Source of the DNA: JACDER01 sp963717765
GTDB lineage: Bacteria; Actinomycetota; Thermoleophilia; Gaiellales; Gaiellaceae
Assembly: GCA_963717765.1 (NCBI GenBank)
Contig: CAVQWX010000007.1
Span: 62,001 to 126,000, forward strand
Direction of reading: 5' to 3'
Length of the DNA stretch: 64,000 bases
Shown here: positions 14,997 through 24,360 of the stretch, piece by piece
How positions within the stretch are numbered: position 1 is the stretch's first letter
How the letters are laid out: each line of letters starts with the position of its first letter
Translations under genes and position numbers: made by a program
Notes under the pieces: model-generated
The model's input: only the letters and a program-made list of their open reading frames with translations
Told to the model about the DNA's origin: nothing
Database searches by the model: none

Positions 14997-16007
14997 ATGA
15001 GTAGCGTTCGGAGCGTGAGCGCACGTCCGACGATCCGTCATGTCGCCGAGCGTGCGGGCGTCTCTGTTGCGACCGCTTCGCGCGCGCTCAACGACAAAGG
15101 GGACGTAAGCGTGCAAACGCGGGAGCTCGTCCTCGACGCAGCGCGGTCGCTGGGGTACAGCGTCGACCGGGCGGCGCGAGCCCTCGTCACGCAGCGCACC
15201 GGGCTTGTCGCCGTGGTCGTGGGCGACAACGCCGGGCATCGCGATCTCTCCCTCATCTTCTTCGGAAAGGTGCTCGCGGCGATCTCGCACCGGGTGGCGC
15301 AGTCGCACTACGACCCCCTGCTGCTTCAGGGCCCCGACGTGGACCCGCGCCAGCGATTCGACGCCGCGGTCCTGATCGGCATCGACACCGACGATCCTCT
15401 CGTCGCCGGGCTCGCCGCGCGCGACGTGCCGCTCGTCGGGGTCGATGTGCGATGCCCGGGGAAGCGGACCGCCTATGTCGGCTCGGACCACGCGGAGGGC
15501 GTTCGCCTCGCTCTCGCGCACCTGCACGTGCTCGGCCACCGCCGGATCGCGCATGTCGCCGGCGCCCAGAACACGGTCGCGGGCGTCGAGCGGCTGAATG
15601 CGTTTCACGGCGAAACCGAGCGGCTGGGGTTGACCGTTCCCGAGGAGTACGTCCGGCAGGGCGATTTCTCGTCGGCGTCCGGCTACCGCGAAGCGTGTGC
15701 GTTGCTCGCGCTCCCCGAGCGCCCCACCGGAATTGTGGCCGCGTCGGACCTGATGGCGCTCGCCGCGCTTCAGGCGATCCGGGAAGCGGGGCTCGAGCCC
15801 GGACGAGACGTCGCCGTCATCGGGTTCGACGATCTCGAGGCCGCGGCGCTCGCATACCCACCGCTCACGACGATCCGCCAGGACCGTCGGGAGCTCGGCA
15901 CCCTGGCCGCGACGATGGCGATCCAGCTGATCGAGGATCCGGATGCGACCGAGCTGACGGCAGTCCTGCCGGTCGAGCTCGTAGTGCGCGCCTCTTCGAT
16001 CCGCTAG
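14997..16007 (+). CDS. LacI-family transcriptional regulator
   Basis: 336 residues. N-terminal HTH RPTIRHVAERAGVSVATASR with the hinge helix region SLGYSVDRAARALVTQRTG, then a periplasmic-binding-protein-like sensor domain ending in IGFDDLEAAALAYPPLTTIR. LacI proteins repress sugar genes until an inducer binds. A GTG at 15015 is an alternative start. The gene converges on the TIGR03118 gene at the end of the beta-glucoside cluster (4-nt overlap), so it may be a second regulator of that cluster besides the one at 24390. Confidence 0.9.
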   Translation: MSSVRSVSARPTIRHVAERAGVSVATASRALNDKGDVSVQTRELVLDAARSLGYSVDRAARALVTQRTGLVAVVVGDNAGHRDLSLIFFGKVLAAISHRVAQSHYDPLLLQGPDVDPRQRFDAAVLIGIDTDDPLVAGLAARDVPLVGVDVRCPGKRTAYVGSDHAEGVRLALAHLHVLGHRRIAHVAGAQNTVAGVERLNAFHGETERLGLTVPEEYVRQGDFSSASGYREACALLALPERPTGIVAASDLMALAALQAIREAGLEPGRDVAVIGFDDLEAAALAYPPLTTIRQDRRELGTLAATMAIQLIEDPDATELTAVLPVELVVRASSIR

Positions 16008-17038
16008 GAACGCTCGATAGAGCCGAACACACCGCCTACGTCCACCTCGGTCGCGCCGTGCCAGCGATGCGGACCGGCGGCGTAGAACAGGGTCGTCGGG
16101 CGGCCGCCTGCGCCGCCTGCGCCGAACGCGATCCCCCACACGCCGGGCACTTTGACGGGGAGCCGGCCGCGGAACGTCCACGCGGCGCCCTCGCGCGCGT
16201 AGGCGTTGATGCGGCCGCTTCCGAAATTCGCGACGAGGAGATCGCCGCCATACCGGCCGAACGCCGCCGGGGCGAGGGCGATTCCCCACGGCTCGTCGAG
16301 CTCGTCCTTTGCGCCGACGCGGGTGATGAGGCGGCCGTTCAGGTCGAACTCGTCCACGTAGCCGCCGTGGGGGGCGTCGTTGCCGTTGACCGGCGCACGG
16401 TAGGCGTAGCTCACGAATACGCGGTTGCCGAAGGCGGCGATTCCGTGCGGCGCGTACCAGGTCGGGATCCCCGAGTCGTGGAAGGCACCCGGTAGCCGCA
16501 CGTTCCGCCAGTGCGAGTCGAACATCAGGACGCGGTCGTTGTGGAAGTCGGTCACGTACAGCCGTCCGCGTGCGAGCGCGACGCCGCGGAAGATCGCGCC
16601 GGAGGCTCCCGAGTCATGGGCTACGACCGCCTGTGTCGACCAGCCGCGGGGCACGGTCGGCGCCCAAGCGCGAATCATCCCGTCCTCGCAGGCGAAGATG
16701 AACCGGGCCGGTGCCGAGTGGCCTCCGCCGTGGACGAGGAAGCCGTCGCCTCCGCTGTAGACGATGCCTGTCGGGCCGCCGTCGACCTCGACGGTGAGGA
16801 GTTGTTTTCGTCCGGCCGCGTCGTAGAGCGTGCTCGTCGCCGTCGCCTCGTTCGTCACCCACCACACGCCGCCCGGCGCGGCGGCCAGGCTCCAGGCGTT
16901 GACGAGCTTCGAGTCTGCGCGATCCGAGATCAACCGGTTCACGACGAAGCGGTCCGCGCCGGCACTCCCGGCCGCGCCGGCGATCGCGAGCGCGGCGGCA
17001 GCGACGGCGAAGGCCCCCGCTGCCGCCCGCACTCTCAT
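16004..17038 (-). CDS. TIGR03118-family secreted protein
   Basis: 344 residues. Signal peptide MRVRAAAGAFAVAAAALAIA then a propeller-like domain with the features of TIGR03118 proteins: FVVNRLISDRADSKLVNAWS, WVTNEATATSTLYD, PTGIVYSGG, and DELDEPWGIALAPAAFGRYG near the C-terminus. The family is uncharacterised and often has a C-terminal sorting signal, not seen here. It overlaps the beta-glucosidase stop by 4 nt (ATGA), so it is the last gene of the sugar operon. The start at 17038 gives a proper signal sequence. Confidence 0.85.
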   Translation of the reverse strand: MRVRAAAGAFAVAAAALAIAGAAGSAGADRFVVNRLISDRADSKLVNAWSLAAAPGGVWWVTNEATATSTLYDAAGRKQLLTVEVDGGPTGIVYSGGDGFLVHGGGHSAPARFIFACEDGMIRAWAPTVPRGWSTQAVVAHDSGASGAIFRGVALARGRLYVTDFHNDRVLMFDSHWRNVRLPGAFHDSGIPTWYAPHGIAAFGNRVFVSYAYRAPVNGNDAPHGGYVDEFDLNGRLITRVGAKDELDEPWGIALAPAAFGRYGGDLLVANFGSGRINAYAREGAAWTFRGRLPVKVPGVWGIAFGAGGAGGRPTTLFYAAGPHRWHGATEVDVGGVFGSIERS

Positions 17039-18397
17039 CTGGCTGCGAGCGGCGAGGGCTTCGGCGCCCCGCGCCGGCTGGCGATGAAGTCGCGGTACCA
17101 GTAGAAGCTGTCCTTCGGAATCCGCTCCAGCGTCGGGTAGTCCACGTAGACGATCCCGAACCGCTTGGAGTAGCCCTCCGCCCACTCGAAGTTGTCGAGC
17201 AGGCTCCAGACGAAGTACCCGCGGATGGGGACGCCCGCGGCGAGGGCGTCCGAGACCGCGCCGATGTGCGTCTGGAGGAACTCGGTGCGCTCGGGGTCGT
17301 GGACCCGTCCGTCGTGCACGCGTACGTCTCCGAACGCGGCGCCGTTCTCGGTGATGTAGATGGCCTGCGGCGCGTAGTTCTCCGCCAGGCCGATGAGCAG
17401 CCGCCGGAGCCCGTCCGGATAGACCTCCCAGCCCATGTCGGTCAGGGTCGATTCCGGCGGTTTGATGAGCTTGGGGCCGTCCTCGGCCGCGGTGACGACG
17501 AAGCGGAAGTAGTTGTTGACGCCGAGGAAGTCGATCGGAGCGGCGATCGTCTCCATGTCGCCGTCCAGCACGACGGGAGCCACCAGCTCGTTGCGGTCGA
17601 GCAGGTCGGTCGGGTACGAGCCGCGGAAGATCGGATCGAGGAACCAGCGGTTGCCGGCGCCGTCGACGCGCCAGGCAGCGGCCTCGTCCTCCGGCGTGTC
17701 CGAGGCGGGAATGCTGTGCGCGAGGTTGAGCGCGATCCCGACCTGCGCGTCCGGCGCCGCGCGCCGGATCGCCTCGACCGCCCAGCCGTGCGAGAGGAGA
17801 AGGTGGTGGGCGGTCGCGACGGCGTCAGCCTCGTTGGTCCGGCCCGGGCGCGTGCCTGCCCCACGAGTGCCCGATCCAGGCGTAGACCCACGGCTCGTTG
17901 TGCGTCATCCAGTGGCGCACGCGGTCGCCCAGCCGTCCGGCCACCGCCTCGGCGTACTCGACAAAGGCGGTCGCGGTCGAGCGCGCCGGCCAACCGCCGT
18001 CGTCCTCGAGCGCCTGCGGCGTGTCCCAGTGGAAGAGCGTCACGAACGGCTCGATGCCGTTTGCGAGCAGCTCGTCGACGAGCCGGTCGTAGAAGTCGAG
18101 CCCCGCTTCGTTGACCGCGCCGCGCCCCGTAGGGAGGACGCGTGGCCAGGCGATCGAGAAGCGGAAGGCGCCGAGGCCGAGCTCGCGCATGAGGCGGACG
18201 TCGTCGCGGTAACGGTGGTAGAAGTCGCACGCGACGTCGCCGGTGTCGCCGCCGCGCACCTTGCCGGGCGTCGCGCAGAAGCGATCCCAGACGCTCTCAC
18301 CGCGTCCGTCCTCGCGGGCTGCGCCTTCGATCTGGTACGAGGCCGTCGCCGCGCCCCAGACGAAATCCGGTGGAATCGAGCCGTTGACGGTAGACAT
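17035..18397 (-). pseudogene. GH1 beta-glucosidase, interrupted by a +1 frameshift
   Basis: Two frames together give a complete GH1 enzyme of about 453 residues. The first (18397 down to a TGA at 17825) holds the acid/base THNEPW (Glu 168). The second holds the nucleophile ITENGAA and the ending SLLDNFEWAEGY. The total span of 1363 bp is one base more than a multiple of three. Frame continuity is restored near 17838-17850, where the text should read GRHAPGRTNEADAVATAHHL. The extra base sits in the GC run CGGCCCGGGCG, so either a recent mutation or an assembly error is possible. GH1 enzymes hydrolyse beta-glucosides such as cellobiose. The gene abuts the ATPase gene upstream. Confidence 0.85.
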
Positions 18398-19396
18398 CTA
18401 GGTCCTTTCGGTCGTAGGTTGAGGGGCGGTGACGTGGCAGCGGGCGGAGTGCCGCCGCCGCGCCTCGACGAGGAGCGGAGTGACGCGCGAGCAGGTATCG
18501 ATCGCGATCGGGCAGCGCTCGACGAAGCGGCAGCCCTCGGGGGGGTCGATCGCGGCTGACGCCTGTCCCTTGCGGATCTCGATTCGTTCGGCATGGAGCT
18601 TCTTCCCCGGGTCGGGAACGGCCGTGAGGAGCAGCCGGGTGTACGGGTGAAGAGGCTCTGCGAGCACGTGCTCCACCGGCCCTGACTCGACGATCTGGCC
18701 GGCGTACATGACGAGGATGTCGTCGGCGACATAGCGCGCGCTCGCGAGGTCGTGCGTGACATACAGGAACGTGAGACCGCGTTCTTCCTTCAGCCGCAGC
18801 ATCAGGTTCAGGATCCCGATGCGGATCGAGACGTCGAGCATGCTGGTCGGCTCGTCGGCGAGGACGATCCGCGGCTCCACGGCGAGCGCGCGGGCGATCG
18901 CGACCCGCTGTCGCTGGCCGCCGGAGAGCTCGTGCGGGTACTTTGCCGCGACCTCCTCCGCCGGCACGAGGCCGACCGTTTCCAGCAGCTCGAGCGCGCG
19001 CGCTCTCACCTGACCGCGCGGGACGACGTGGTGGATGCGCAGGGGGCGCTCGACGTGGTGGCGAATGGTCTTGACGGGGTTCAGCGAGTCGAACGGGTCC
19101 TGGAAGATGATCTGCACCTGAGAGCGGTAGTTCAGGACGTCCCGCCGCCGCTTCACCCGGGCGACGTCGCTTCCCTCGAAGAGGACGGCGCCGTCAGTCG
19201 GCGCGTGCAGGCGTGCGAGCAGACGCGCGACCGTGCTCTTGCCGCTTCCGCTCTCGCCGACGAGCGCGGTGATCGTGCCGGGATGGAGCTCGAAGGAGAC
19301 GTCGTCGACGGCGTGCACGTGCGAGCGCCTTCGGAGCGCGGTCCCGATAGGGAAGCGCTTGGAGAGCTCGCGCACCTCGAGCGGAGCGGCGCTCAT
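18398..19396 (-). CDS. Oligopeptide/oligosaccharide ABC transporter ATPase (OppF type)
   Basis: 332 residues. Walker A GESGSGKST, Q-loop FQDPFDSLNP, signature LSGGQRQRVAIARAL, Walker B IVLADEPTS, H-loop THD, and the C-terminal Opp/Dpp extension with CRFVERCP and C-rich tail typical of an iron-sulfur-like oligopeptide_HPY domain. One residue differs from most relatives: the D-loop reads MLDVS where SALDVS is usual. Start overlaps the partner ATPase by 4 nt, and the stop abuts the GH1 start. Energises uptake at the cytoplasmic face. Confidence 0.92.
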   Translation of the reverse strand: MSAAPLEVRELSKRFPIGTALRRRSHVHAVDDVSFELHPGTITALVGESGSGKSTVARLLARLHAPTDGAVLFEGSDVARVKRRRDVLNYRSQVQIIFQDPFDSLNPVKTIRHHVERPLRIHHVVPRGQVRARALELLETVGLVPAEEVAAKYPHELSGGQRQRVAIARALAVEPRIVLADEPTSMLDVSIRIGILNLMLRLKEERGLTFLYVTHDLASARYVADDILVMYAGQIVESGPVEHVLAEPLHPYTRLLLTAVPDPGKKLHAERIEIRKGQASAAIDPPEGCRFVERCPIAIDTCSRVTPLLVEARRRHSARCHVTAPQPTTERT

Positions 19397-20436
19397 TGTG
19401 CGCCCTCCTCGACGAGGTGGCAGGCGACGAGATGTCCGGGCTCGACCTCGCGCAGCACGGGCTTCTCGGTCGTCTGCCGGCGGAAGAGGTCGATCGCATC
19501 CGGCAGGCAGTGCGGGCAGCGGGTGTGGAAGCGACACCCGCTCGGCGGGTCGCGGAGGTCCGGCGGCGAGCCCGGGATTCCTGTCAGGCGCACGCGCGGG
19601 CCCGTGAGCGGCGGGAACGAATCGAGCAGGCCCTGCGTGTACGGATGGCGTGGGCGCTCGCCCAGCTCGGCGGCGGGCGCGGTCTCGACGATCTCTCCCG
19701 CGTACATGATCGCGATGCGGTCGGCGAACTCGAGCAGGAGCGAGACGTCGTGCGTGATGAACAGGACCGCGAACCCGAAGTCCTGCTTCAGCGCCTCGAC
19801 CTGCTGGAGGATCTCCCGCTGAACGACAACGTCGAGGGCCGTCGTCGGCTCGTCCATGATGATCATCTCCGGCTTCAGCGAGAGCGCCATGGCGATGATC
19901 ACGCGCTGGCGCATCCCGCCGGAGAGCTGATGCGGGTAGGAGCGGAGGCGCTGGCGGTCGATGCCGACGAAGTCGAGGACGTCGGCGGCGCGCGCGAGCG
20001 CCTTTCGCTTCGAGATCTTCTCGTGCGCGCGCATCATGTCCACGAACTGATCGCCGACCCGCATCACCGGGTTGAGGGCGTTCATCGCGCTCTGGAAGAC
20101 CATGGAGACGTTGCGCCAGCGGAACTTCCGGAGCTCCTTCTCCTTCTTGCCGACCAGGTCCTCGCCGCGGAAAAGGATGCTGCCGCCGACCACGTGGCCG
20201 GGCGGGCGAAGGATCTGCATCACCGCGCCGGCCACGGTCGTCTTGCCGCAGCCGGACTCCCCGGCGAGACCCAGGATCTCACCGGGGCGGATCGCGAGGT
20301 CGATCCCGTCCACTGCTCGGGTCCGGAGCTCCCCGTAGCCGTACTCGACCTCGAGCCCACGGAGCTCGAGCAGCGTCTCGGTGCGCATCGGCGGGGGTGC
20401 GGGCTGGGACTGGGATTCCACCATGAGCGTCTTCAT
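19393..20436 (-). CDS. Oligopeptide/oligosaccharide ABC transporter ATPase (OppD type)
   Basis: 347 residues. Walker A GESGCGKTT, Q-loop VFQSAMNALNP, signature LSGGMRQRVIIAMAL, Walker B MIIMDEPTTALD, H-loop THD, and the C-terminal extension CRFHTRCPHCLPD. The ATG at 20436 overlaps the permease stop by 4 nt; an internal ATG at 20424 is an alternative. OppD- and OppF-type subunits work as a heterodimer. Opp/Dpp-type systems also import cello- and mannan-oligosaccharides, which suits the GH1 gene in the same operon. Confidence 0.92.
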   Translation of the reverse strand: MKTLMVESQSQPAPPPMRTETLLELRGLEVEYGYGELRTRAVDGIDLAIRPGEILGLAGESGCGKTTVAGAVMQILRPPGHVVGGSILFRGEDLVGKKEKELRKFRWRNVSMVFQSAMNALNPVMRVGDQFVDMMRAHEKISKRKALARAADVLDFVGIDRQRLRSYPHQLSGGMRQRVIIAMALSLKPEMIIMDEPTTALDVVVQREILQQVEALKQDFGFAVLFITHDVSLLLEFADRIAIMYAGEIVETAPAAELGERPRHPYTQGLLDSFPPLTGPRVRLTGIPGSPPDLRDPPSGCRFHTRCPHCLPDAIDLFRRQTTEKPVLREVEPGHLVACHLVEEGAQ

Positions 20437-21410
20437 CGTTCCGGAGCCAGCTTCCGCGCGGGGAGGACGAGCGCCTTCAGCCGGCTGCGCTGCCGCTTCT
20501 CGGTCCGCAGCTTCGGGTTGCTGACCTCGTCGATCCCGGCCAGCACCAGGACGAGCCCGAGCACGGTGAAGGCGAGCGCGGCGCCGGGGAAGAAGAAGGG
20601 CCACCACTCTCCCTGGAGCACCGCCGAGTTGACCTGTGCCCAGTAGAGGGTGGCCCCCCAGCTCGTCTTCGTCATATCGCCGAGACCGAGGAACTCGAGG
20701 CCGGCATCGGTGAGGAGCGCGATGTAGAAGACGAGCACAAAGGCGGCTGCGATCCGGCTGATCATGTTCGGCATCAGCTCGCCGAACACGACGCGGCGTG
20801 TCGACTCGCCGGTTGCCTTGGCCGCCAGGATGAAGTCGCGACTCTTGAGCGTGAGGGCTTGCCCGCGCAGGATGCGGGCCTCGAAGGCCCAGAGCACGAG
20901 TGCGATCACGAAGGCCATCGTTCCCATGCTCCGGTCGGACAGGTAGGCGGACATGACGACCAGCAGCGGGATCGCCGGGATGACCAGGAACACGTTGATC
21001 AGCAGATTGGCCACCTCGTCGAAGAGCCCACCGAGGTACGCGGCGGTGATCCCGATGATCGCGGCAAGTGTGGTGGCCAGGGCTCCCGCCAGCGCGCCGA
21101 GAAGGAGCGAGCGGCGGGCGCCCATCACGACCTGGGAGAAGATGTCGCTGCCCTGGTCGGTCGTCCCGAACAGGTGGTTCCACGACGGCGCCTGGTGGGC
21201 GGCGAACAGGTCGAAGTCGGTCGGATGCGCAACCGAGATCCAGGGCGCGATCAGGGCGATGATGATCACGAAGCCGACCATCGCCAGCCCGATCTGCGAC
21301 TTTCTGTTGCCCAGCAGGAGGAGCATCCACCCGGGGAGTCGGATCCGGCCGTGAACTCGCCGCGGTGGCGCCGCAAGCGTGATGTCGATGGTCGGCTCGA
21401 GCTGCGACAT
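20433..21410 (-). CDS. ABC transporter permease (OppC/DppC type)
   Basis: 325 residues with six membrane segments. Typical DppC features: HLFGTTDQGSDIFSQVVMGA after the first helix and periplasmic loop, the EAA coupling loop (FILAAKATGESTRRVVFGEL) near residue 195, and SWGATLYWAQ with WWPFFFPGAALAFTVLGLVL at the end. It forms the channel with the DppB-type subunit. Only 4 nt separate it from that gene, and it overlaps the ATPase gene by 4 nt. Confidence 0.92.
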   Translation of the reverse strand: MSQLEPTIDITLAAPPRRVHGRIRLPGWMLLLLGNRKSQIGLAMVGFVIIIALIAPWISVAHPTDFDLFAAHQAPSWNHLFGTTDQGSDIFSQVVMGARRSLLLGALAGALATTLAAIIGITAAYLGGLFDEVANLLINVFLVIPAIPLLVVMSAYLSDRSMGTMAFVIALVLWAFEARILRGQALTLKSRDFILAAKATGESTRRVVFGELMPNMISRIAAAFVLVFYIALLTDAGLEFLGLGDMTKTSWGATLYWAQVNSAVLQGEWWPFFFPGAALAFTVLGLVLVLAGIDEVSNPKLRTEKRQRSRLKALVLPARKLAPER

Positions 21411-21414
21411 GTCC

Positions 21415-22401
21415 CTACCCCGTCCGCAGCCGTGGGTCGAGGATGAAGTTGAAGAGGTCCATGACCAGGTTGGCGAGGATCACGCAGACGGAGAGAACGA
21501 CCAGGATTCCCTGGGCGAGCGCGTAGTCGTTCCCGAGCACGGCCTGCTGGAGCGTGAAGCCGATGCCGGGATAGCTGAAGATGAACTCGATGAAGACGAG
21601 CCCGCCCACGGCGCTGGCGAAGAGCGGCGCAAAGCCGTTCAGCGGGGGAAGGATCGCGTTCCGTCCCGCGTAGCGCGTCATCACGCGGCGGTCACGCAGA
21701 CCCTTCGCGTGCGCCATCGTCACGTAGTCCTCGCCGATGGTGTTGATCATCACCGTGCGCATGTTCAACACCCACGCGCCTGTGAAGGCGAGGACGATCA
21801 CGATGATCGGCAGCTGTGCGTGGCGGAACGCACTCGAGATGAACGTCCAGTTCAGGCCGGGGATGACATCGCTGTCGTAGGCGTGCTGGATCGGGAACCA
21901 GTGCAGCTGGAGCCCAAAGATGTACATGGCCAGGAGCGCGGTGAAGAAGGCAGGAAACGCGCCGAGCACCATGAACGCGGGGACGAGGGTGTTGTCGACC
22001 GTCTTGCCGTGTCGCCAGGCCGCGACCATTCCGATCCCGGTCCCGATCACGAATGCCAGCAGGAACGCGACCCCGACGAGGAAGATCGAGTATGGCAGCG
22101 TCTTGCCGATGACCTCCGAGACGGGCGCCGGGTAGTTCGACGTCGAGATGCCGAAGTTGAGGTGGACGATCCGGCCGAGATATGTGACGTAGTCCTGCCA
22201 GATCGAGTTGTTGCCGCCGCCGAGCAGGATGCGGTACGTCTGGACGATGCCCGGGTTCGCCTGAACCTGCGACGGGGTGAGGTGCTGCAGGATCCCGCCG
22301 ATTGGGTCCCCGGGCATCAGCCGCGGGAGCAGGAAGTTGATCGTCAGCGCGACCCAGAGCGCGAAGACGTAGAACGAGAGCCGTCTGGCGAACCAGCGCA
22401 T
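21415..22401 (-). CDS. ABC transporter permease (OppB/DppB type)
   Basis: 328 residues with six membrane segments. N-terminal helix FYVFALWVALTINFLLPRLM then PGDPIGGIL, as in DppB. The coupling loop VTMAHAKGLRDRRVMTRYAG and the FIEFIFSYPGIGF signature follow. Begins 78 bp after the solute-binding protein gene, with a strong hairpin in the gap. Confidence 0.92.
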   Translation of the reverse strand: MRWFARRLSFYVFALWVALTINFLLPRLMPGDPIGGILQHLTPSQVQANPGIVQTYRILLGGGNNSIWQDYVTYLGRIVHLNFGISTSNYPAPVSEVIGKTLPYSIFLVGVAFLLAFVIGTGIGMVAAWRHGKTVDNTLVPAFMVLGAFPAFFTALLAMYIFGLQLHWFPIQHAYDSDVIPGLNWTFISSAFRHAQLPIIVIVLAFTGAWVLNMRTVMINTIGEDYVTMAHAKGLRDRRVMTRYAGRNAILPPLNGFAPLFASAVGGLVFIEFIFSYPGIGFTLQQAVLGNDYALAQGILVVLSVCVILANLVMDLFNFILDPRLRTG

Positions 22402-22422
22402 GAGATGTGGCCCGGAGGATAG

Positions 22423-22459
22423 ACCGGCGGGTGGGGAGGACGGGTCCCCACCCGCCGGT
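22423..22459 (-). promoter_or_regulatory. Intercistronic 15-bp perfect hairpin after the binding-protein gene
   Basis: ACCGGCGGGTGGGGA (22423-22437) and TCCCCACCCGCCGGT (22445-22459) pair perfectly around a 7-nt loop between the binding-protein gene and the permease gene. There is no T-tract. Such hairpins after solute-binding protein genes protect the upstream mRNA or attenuate read-through, so that the binding protein is made in excess (as known for malE-malF); here this is inference from position and stem strength. Confidence 0.7.
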
Positions 22460-22479
22460 TGTCGGTTCCTACCCTCGGA

Positions 22480-24210
22480 TCAGCCGGCCTTCCCTCCCGG
22501 GCAGATGCGCGTGAAGGAAAGGATGTTGTCGGGGAACGTGGTGAAGATCGGATCGCCGTAGAAGTTCTTCGGCGTGTTGAAGCAATGGAAGTACTTGGTG
22601 CTGTAGGTCGACCACCGCGGGCCGATGAACAGCGGAACGATCGGAAGCTTGTCCAGGAAGATCCCCTGGAGCTTCGTTGCGATCGAATGTTGCTTCTTGG
22701 GATTGAGCGTCCCCTTCCACTGCGAGAGCAGGCTGGTGGCCTTGGCGTCGGAGAAGTGCTCCCAGTTGCCGGTCCGCTCACCGCTCTGGCCCGATGGGAT
22801 GAACGCGTTCTGGGACAGGTTCGCGTAGAAGTAGCCGTACGGGGAGCCCGCGGAGCCTCCCTGCCAGAGCAGGGTCGGGAACTTCGTCGCGTACGCGCTG
22901 GGCTGCCAGGCGCCCCAGTCCGGCTCGAGCGCGACGTTCGAGTCGATCCCGATGTCACGCAGGTTGCGCGTGATGATCTGGTTCGACGCTACCCAGTCCG
23001 ACCAGCCCGAGATCACGTGGATGTCGAGCTTCACGCGGTCGCCGTGCGGGTCGATGAGCTTCCCGCCGGAGTACTTGAAGCCGGCGCCGGTCAGCATCTT
23101 CTTCGCCGCGTTCGGGCTGTACTTCGCCATAGCTGCAGCGCGGGCCTTGACCTTCTTGCTCACCCACTGCGGGAAGATCCCGTGCAACCCGAGCGCGTCG
23201 GTCGGCGGTGCGTAGCCGTACTCGCCGAGCTTGGAGACCGTCTTGCGATCGATCGCCAGGCTGAGCGCCTTTCGGAACGCGATCATGCTGTACGGGTATT
23301 TCGTCGTGTCGAGGAGCAGCGAGATCGGATACGCCGTCGTCGCATAGAACGAGTGGTAGTGCTTCTTGTCCTTCGCCTCGTACGCCTTCTCGACGTTCGG
23401 GACGAAGTTGTGCGTCCAGTCGACCTGCCCGTTCTGGATCAGCGCCAGCGCGGCATCGTTGGACGAAGCCTGCACGTACTCGAGGCACGCGATCTTCGGT
23501 GCGCCCTTCTTCCAGTAGTGCGGGTTCTTGCCGAGGACGTAGTCCTGGCTCGTGAAGCGCTTGATCACGTTGTAGGGCCCTGAGCTGACGGGCTTCGAGT
23601 TCGTGTACGTCGCCGGGTTCTTGACCTTCGTCCAGACGTGCTTGGGAATGACGAACTGCCGGTTGAGGGTCGAGGAGATGAACTGCGAGTCCGGCGTCTT
23701 CAGATTGATGGCGACTCGGTACTTGCCTTTTGCCTTGACCGAGGCGATGTTGTTGTCATCCCCGGTCAGCCCGACGCGGTCCATGATCTTGTCCTGCTTG
23801 CCCGCATTCAGGCTGTAGACGACGTCCGACGACGTGAGCCGTTTGCCGTCTGACCACTTTGCGTTGTGGACGAGGTTGAGCGTGAGCGTCTTGGCGCCCC
23901 TGCTCCACTTCCAGGTCCGCGCGAGCCACCCACGGGTGGGGAGCCCGCCCAGCGGCGTGATGGTCAGAGGCTCGTAGAAGGCGCCCTGGACGATGGTGCC
24001 GCTCGGGAGTCCCGTGGCGGTGTAGGGGTTGAAGTTCTTCGTGAAGGCGGGATCACCGGACCCCGTCATGACCAGGCACTTGTGTGCCGTGGATGTGGTA
24101 CTCGCGGTCACCGCTGCCGGGGCGGACCCGATAAGAAGCACCGTGGGAACAACGACTCCCACGGCGACGGCGGCTGCGAGCGAAGTTTTGAGTCTGAAGC
24201 TGCGTCGCAT
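22480..24210 (-). CDS. Extracellular solute-binding protein, family 5 (Opp/Dpp type)
   Basis: 576 residues. Signal sequence after MRRSFRLKTSLAAAVAVGVV; no lipobox cysteine is evident at the cleavage site (GSAPAAVTAS), unlike most Gram-positive binding proteins. The SBP_bac_5 domain shows NLVHNAKWSDGKRLTSSDVV (the family signature W.DG....A.DV) and SQDYVLGKNPHYW. The start at 24210 has AAAGGA 10 nt upstream; an upstream ATG at 24324 would place the LacI operator inside the gene. Captures the oligosaccharide or peptide substrate and delivers it to the permeases. First gene of the seven-gene operon. Confidence 0.9.
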   Translation of the reverse strand: MRRSFRLKTSLAAAVAVGVVVPTVLLIGSAPAAVTASTTSTAHKCLVMTGSGDPAFTKNFNPYTATGLPSGTIVQGAFYEPLTITPLGGLPTRGWLARTWKWSRGAKTLTLNLVHNAKWSDGKRLTSSDVVYSLNAGKQDKIMDRVGLTGDDNNIASVKAKGKYRVAINLKTPDSQFISSTLNRQFVIPKHVWTKVKNPATYTNSKPVSSGPYNVIKRFTSQDYVLGKNPHYWKKGAPKIACLEYVQASSNDAALALIQNGQVDWTHNFVPNVEKAYEAKDKKHYHSFYATTAYPISLLLDTTKYPYSMIAFRKALSLAIDRKTVSKLGEYGYAPPTDALGLHGIFPQWVSKKVKARAAAMAKYSPNAAKKMLTGAGFKYSGGKLIDPHGDRVKLDIHVISGWSDWVASNQIITRNLRDIGIDSNVALEPDWGAWQPSAYATKFPTLLWQGGSAGSPYGYFYANLSQNAFIPSGQSGERTGNWEHFSDAKATSLLSQWKGTLNPKKQHSIATKLQGIFLDKLPIVPLFIGPRWSTYSTKYFHCFNTPKNFYGDPIFTTFPDNILSFTRICPGGKAG

Positions 24211-24263
24211 CGGCTTTCGTTCCTTTCTCGCCCCTTGTGAGGCGGAGTCACAGATCGGTGTGG

Positions 24264-24279
24264 CCGAAAACGTTTCCGG
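24264..24279. promoter_or_regulatory. LacI-type operator upstream of the binding-protein gene
   Basis: CCGAAAACGTTTCCGG is a 16-bp palindrome with one mismatched pair and the central CG typical of LacI/GalR/CcpA-family sites. It lies 54 bp before the binding-protein ATG, in the divergent region shared with the LacI gene at 24390, where repression of the transport operon would be expected. Confidence 0.65.
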
Positions 24280-24360
24280 ATCGTTACATAGCCGCAACGA
24301 GTTTGTCAAGCGGGATGTTTTCATATTCGCGACGGCCGATGTGCCAAGTACTCTTCCGGA

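Noticed and set aside
24210..24324. Longer binding-protein start at 24324
   Set aside because: It would put 38 non-secretory residues before the signal peptide and include the LacI operator in the coding sequence.
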